Of a DNA stretch of 8,473 nt, positions 5,778 through 8,473 are shown piece by piece. Within the stretch, counting starts at the first letter, position 1; each line of letters opens with the position of its first letter. Under the pieces are notes generated by a model that saw only the letters and a list, made by a program, of their open reading frames with translations, was not told where the DNA came from and made no database searches. The position numbers and the translations under genes are program-made. The DNA is taken from contig JBJXHB010000308.1 in assembly GCA_046160725.1 (NCBI GenBank), positions 1 to 8,473 of the forward strand, in the 5' to 3' direction. The stretch is from JBJXHB01 sp046160725. Lineage in GTDB: Bacteria; Pseudomonadota; Gammaproteobacteria; Burkholderiales; Burkholderiaceae_C.

Positions 5778-7796
5778 TTGACGCATGGCATGACCCCCCC
5801 CCGCCTGTCCCGCCGCATGGACGCGCGCGCCGAGTGGCGGCGCGGATTGCAACGCCGGCTCGACCTGTTCGGACGGTCGCTGACCGAGCATGACTTGCTG
5901 GATGCCGACGCCGCGGCCCAGTTGGCCGTGTTGACGCAGCGCCTCGCTGGCGAGCGCCTGGTGCTGGCTTTCGTGGCCGAGTTCTCGCGTGGCAAGTCCG
6001 AACTGATCAATGCCATGTTCTTCGGCGACGCCGGCCGTCGGGTCCTGCCGGCCACGCCAGGGCGCACCACCATGTGCCCGGTCGAGCTGGCCTGGTCCCC
6101 GGCACAACCGCCATCGCTGGAACTGTTGCCGATCCAGACCCGGCGCAACGGCGTGCCCGTCTCCCAACTTCGATCACATCCCGATGCCTGGCATCGGGTG
6201 GCGCTGCCGCTGGGGGATACCGCGCAGCTGGCGACGGCCTTCGCCGAGGTTTCGCGGACGGCCCAGGTGACGGTGGAGGACGCCCGTGCACTGGGCTTCT
6301 GGAACGACCAGGATCCGGCCGACAACCCGCCGCAGGGCGCGGACGGGCTGGTCGAGGTGCCGGCCTGGCGACATGCCCTGATCAACTATCCGCACCCGCT
6401 GCTGCGCCGTGGCCTGGTGGTGATCGACACCCCGGGCCTGAACGCCATCGGCGCCGAGCCCGAGCTGACACTGAACCTCCTGCCCAGCGCCCATGCCACG
6501 GTCTTCCTGCTGGCGGCCGATGCCGGCGTCACCCGATCGGACCTGGCCGTGTGGCGCGACCACTTGGGTGACCAGGCGGTCGAGCGCTTCGTGGTGCTCA
6601 ACAAGGTCGACATGCTGGCAGACCCGCTGCTGTCGGCTGTCGAGGTGGCGGCATTGGTGGAGCGCCAATGTGAGGGCGTCGCGCAGACCCTGGTGGTGCC
6701 CCGCGAGCGCGTGTTTCCCTTGTCGGCGCGGCAGGCGCTGGCGGCCCGGCTGAGCGGCGACGCGGACGCGGCTGCCGGAAGCGGACTGCCAGCCCTGGAG
6801 CAGGCGCTGGTGAAGCAGTTGCTCCCCAGCCGCGCCGGCATCGTGTCGCGCATGGTGTGCGAGGGCACCCAGTCTGCCCGCGATCATGGGCTGCGGCAGG
6901 TCGCCGACCGCCGGCGCCAGAACGCCGAACAGCTGGCCGAGATGCGCAGTCTGCGCGGCAAGAGTCGCGGCAAGGTCCAGATGCTGGGGGCTCGGCTTGA
7001 GCAGGAGGCCGGGGACTTCGAGCGCTGCCTGCCACGGCTGGCGGCGTTGCGCTCGGTGCAGGTGCGGCATGTGCAGGCCGCGCTGCAACGCCTGTCCGGT
7101 GCCCGCGTCAAGGAGCTGGTGCAGGGCCTGCAGCGTGCCAGCGATGCCAGCCTGCTGCGCCTGGGGACCGGGCGCGCCTTCACGGCCATGATGGCCGAGC
7201 TGAGAACGGACGTGGAGCGCGCCACGGCCGATGCGGCCGAGGTCGACCAGATGATCGGAGCCAGTTTCAGGCAGCTCAACGCCGAACATGCCTTTGCCCT
7301 GACCGCAGCGCCCATGCCCAGCCTGCAGCGCCACCGACGCGAGCTGATGCATATCGAGGCCAGCTACGGCCGCTATTTCAGCCCGCGGCAGGTCTGGCGC
7401 CTGGCCGGCCCAGGCTTCATGGGTCAGTTCGTGCGCATGCTGCAGGCCAAGCTGATGACGGTCGTCGAGGGCGCCGCCGCCGACCTGGACGGCTGGGGCC
7501 GCGGTGCGCTGGCCCAGCTGGAAACCCAGCTCCGTGACCGTCGCAAGGCCTACCAGCAGCGACGCGAGGCCTTCCAGCGCATCGACGCCGCGGCCGGCGA
7601 GCTGGAACGCGGCATCGCCGACCTGCATGCCCTGGACGAGCGCCTGCGCGACAGCGCACAGCGCATCGAGACCATGGCCGCCGAAATGGTCGAGGACGCA
7701 CAGCATTGGCCGCAGGACAACGACGAAGACCACGCCCCCCAGCTGCAGCTGGTACGCGTACCGGTCGAGCCCGGCCTGGCCGCTGGCAACGCGTGA
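5778..7796 (+). CDS. Dynamin-like GTPase
   Basis: The 672-codon product has a GTPase domain: P-loop AEFSRGKS at 67-74, switch threonines in GRTTMCPVEL at 95-104, DTPG at 217-220 and NKVD at 275-278. Long helices, probably coiled coil, follow at about 360-460 and 570-640, and then an acidic tail. This is the bacterial dynamin layout; such proteins act on membranes, or, for E. coli CrfC, at the replisome. I see no transmembrane helix. The first glycine of the P-loop is alanine (A67). RLDLF at 27-31 and QLQLV at 655-659 resemble sliding-clamp binding motifs. The start is uncertain: TTG 5778 (weak AAGAAG upstream), ATG 5790 or ATG 5817; a nine-C run lies after the second. It stands between mutM (124-nt gap) and mutY (108-nt gap). 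Its cellular role is unknown. Confidence 0.87.
   Translation: MTHGMTPPRLSRRMDARAEWRRGLQRRLDLFGRSLTEHDLLDADAAAQLAVLTQRLAGERLVLAFVAEFSRGKSELINAMFFGDAGRRVLPATPGRTTMCPVELAWSPAQPPSLELLPIQTRRNGVPVSQLRSHPDAWHRVALPLGDTAQLATAFAEVSRTAQVTVEDARALGFWNDQDPADNPPQGADGLVEVPAWRHALINYPHPLLRRGLVVIDTPGLNAIGAEPELTLNLLPSAHATVFLLAADAGVTRSDLAVWRDHLGDQAVERFVVLNKVDMLADPLLSAVEVAALVERQCEGVAQTLVVPRERVFPLSARQALAARLSGDADAAAGSGLPALEQALVKQLLPSRAGIVSRMVCEGTQSARDHGLRQVADRRRQNAEQLAEMRSLRGKSRGKVQMLGARLEQEAGDFERCLPRLAALRSVQVRHVQAALQRLSGARVKELVQGLQRASDASLLRLGTGRAFTAMMAELRTDVERATADAAEVDQMIGASFRQLNAEHAFALTAAPMPSLQRHRRELMHIEASYGRYFSPRQVWRLAGPGFMGQFVRMLQAKLMTVVEGAAADLDGWGRGALAQLETQLRDRRKAYQQRREAFQRIDAAAGELERGIADLHALDERLRDSAQRIETMAAEMVEDAQHWPQDNDEDHAPQLQLVRVPVEPGLAAGNA
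5794..5802 (+). repeat. Nine-C homopolymer at the start of the dynamin-like gene
   Basis: An uninterrupted run of nine C begins two bases after the ATG at 5790 and falls inside the reading frame if translation starts at 5778 or 5790, but upstream of it if the start is ATG 5817. Runs of this length are prone to slippage. Confidence 0.9.
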
Positions 7797-7904
7797 CGAT
7801 CGCGGCCGGCGCGCGCGAAGTCGCACCCTCGCGGTGATGCCCGCGGCGCCCGGGACGCCAGCAGGCCGCTGTGCCGGCCCGGCGCCCGCCATCGCTGACG
7901 CCTG

Positions 7905-8473
7905 ATGACCCGCTTTGCCCGGCGCGTCATCTCTTGGCAGCGGCTGCACGGCCGTCACGGCCTGCCATGGCAGGGCAGCCGGGATGCCTACCGGGTCTGG
8001 CTGTCGGAAGTGATGCTGCAGCAGACCCAGGTCACCACCGTGCTGCGGTACTACCCGCGGTTCCTCGAACAGTTCCCGACGGTGCAGGCCTTGGCCGCGG
8101 CCCCGCTTGACGCAGTGCTGTCGCTGTGGAGCGGTATGGGTTACTACAGCCGGGCCCGCCTGCTGCATCGATGCGCGCAGGCCGTGGTCGGGCAGCACCA
8201 GGGGCGCTTTCCGGGTTCGGCCCAGGCCCTGGCGCAACTGCCGGGCATCGGACCTTCGACCGCAGCCGCCATTGCCGCGTTCTGCTTCGGCGAGCGCGCG
8301 GCGATTCTGGACGCCAACGTCAAGCGGGTGCTGGCCCGCCACACCGGGTTTGCCGATGACCTTTCGCGGCCGGTCGCCGTGGACGCCCTGTGGCGCCTGG
8401 CGCAGGACCGCCTGCCGCGGCAGGGCATCGAGACCTACACCCAGGGCCTGATGGACCTGGGTGCCACCCTGTG
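7905..8473 (+). CDS. mutY: A/G-specific adenine glycosylase, 5' part only
   Basis: MutY removes adenine mispaired with 8-oxoguanine, complementing MutM. The first 189 residues are visible and the gene runs off the right edge. LPWQGSRDAYRVWLSEVMLQQTQV at 20-43, described by its ends, holds catalytic E35; WSGMGYYSRAR is at 75-85, the helix-hairpin-helix LPGIGPSTAAAI at 112-123, and ILDANVKRVLAR at 134-145 with catalytic D136. The segment GLMDLGATL at 181-189 is followed by TG, fitting the first cysteine of the 4Fe-4S cluster. An in-frame TGA at 7896-7898 rules out an upstream start, so ATG 7905 is used, without a clear Shine-Dalgarno site. The 108-nt gap before it contains a short G/C hairpin (7871-7885) but no T-run, so read-through from the dynamin-like gene is possible. 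Confidence 0.96.
   Translation, partial: MTRFARRVISWQRLHGRHGLPWQGSRDAYRVWLSEVMLQQTQVTTVLRYYPRFLEQFPTVQALAAAPLDAVLSLWSGMGYYSRARLLHRCAQAVVGQHQGRFPGSAQALAQLPGIGPSTAAAIAAFCFGERAAILDANVKRVLARHTGFADDLSRPVAVDALWRLAQDRLPRQGIETYTQGLMDLGATL

Noticed and set aside
7871..7885. Short G/C hairpin upstream of mutY as a terminator.
   Set aside because: The stem is about 6 bp with one wobble pair, with no following T-run; such hairpins are common at this G+C content.
6174..8342. Open frame of 722 codons on the minus strand, antisense to the dynamin-like gene and mutY.
   Set aside because: It mirrors two recognisable genes in G+C-rich DNA, has no family wording, and is rich in Gln, His and Arg as expected for a complement-frame artefact.

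Overview
The window is a G+C-rich, densely coding chromosomal segment with strongly G/C-biased third codon positions and no sign of mobile DNA. Gene order and protein wording (L25/Ctc, IspE, MutM, MutY, a dynamin-like GTPase next to MutM) suggest a betaproteobacterium, most likely Burkholderiales. That assignment is inference from recognised families, not from a search.

Left half, minus strand, read from 4741 down to 1: a 581-residue exported TPR protein; lolB (outer-membrane lipoprotein receptor); ispE (isoprenoid precursor kinase); tRNA-Gln(UUG); prs (PRPP synthetase); and the 5' part of rplY (ribosomal protein L25), which runs off the left edge. From memory, Pseudomonas has the same order (lbcA-lolB-ispE-tRNA-Gln-prs-rplY-pth). 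The genes are close or nearly abutting (gaps of 2 to about 130 nt), so they are probably largely co-transcribed. The prs-rplY spacer holds four consecutive perfect stem-loops.

An 84-bp intergenic region (4742-4825) separates this cluster from a plus-strand group. A -10-like box faces each way; the one for mutM is placed so that its transcript may start at the ATG.

Right half, plus strand: mutM (8-oxoguanine glycosylase), a 672-codon dynamin-like GTPase, and mutY (adenine glycosylase, cut by the right edge just where its first iron-sulfur cysteine is expected). MutM and MutY are two arms of the GO system against 8-oxoguanine mutagenesis, so a dynamin-like protein between them is the most interesting feature. 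Its N-terminus carries RLDLF and its acidic C-terminal tail carries QLQLV, both resembling sliding-clamp binding pentapeptides. E. coli CrfC, a dynamin homologue, is reported to bind the clamp. A replication/repair role is therefore a testable hypothesis, not a demonstrated one. The gene start also contains a nine-C run.
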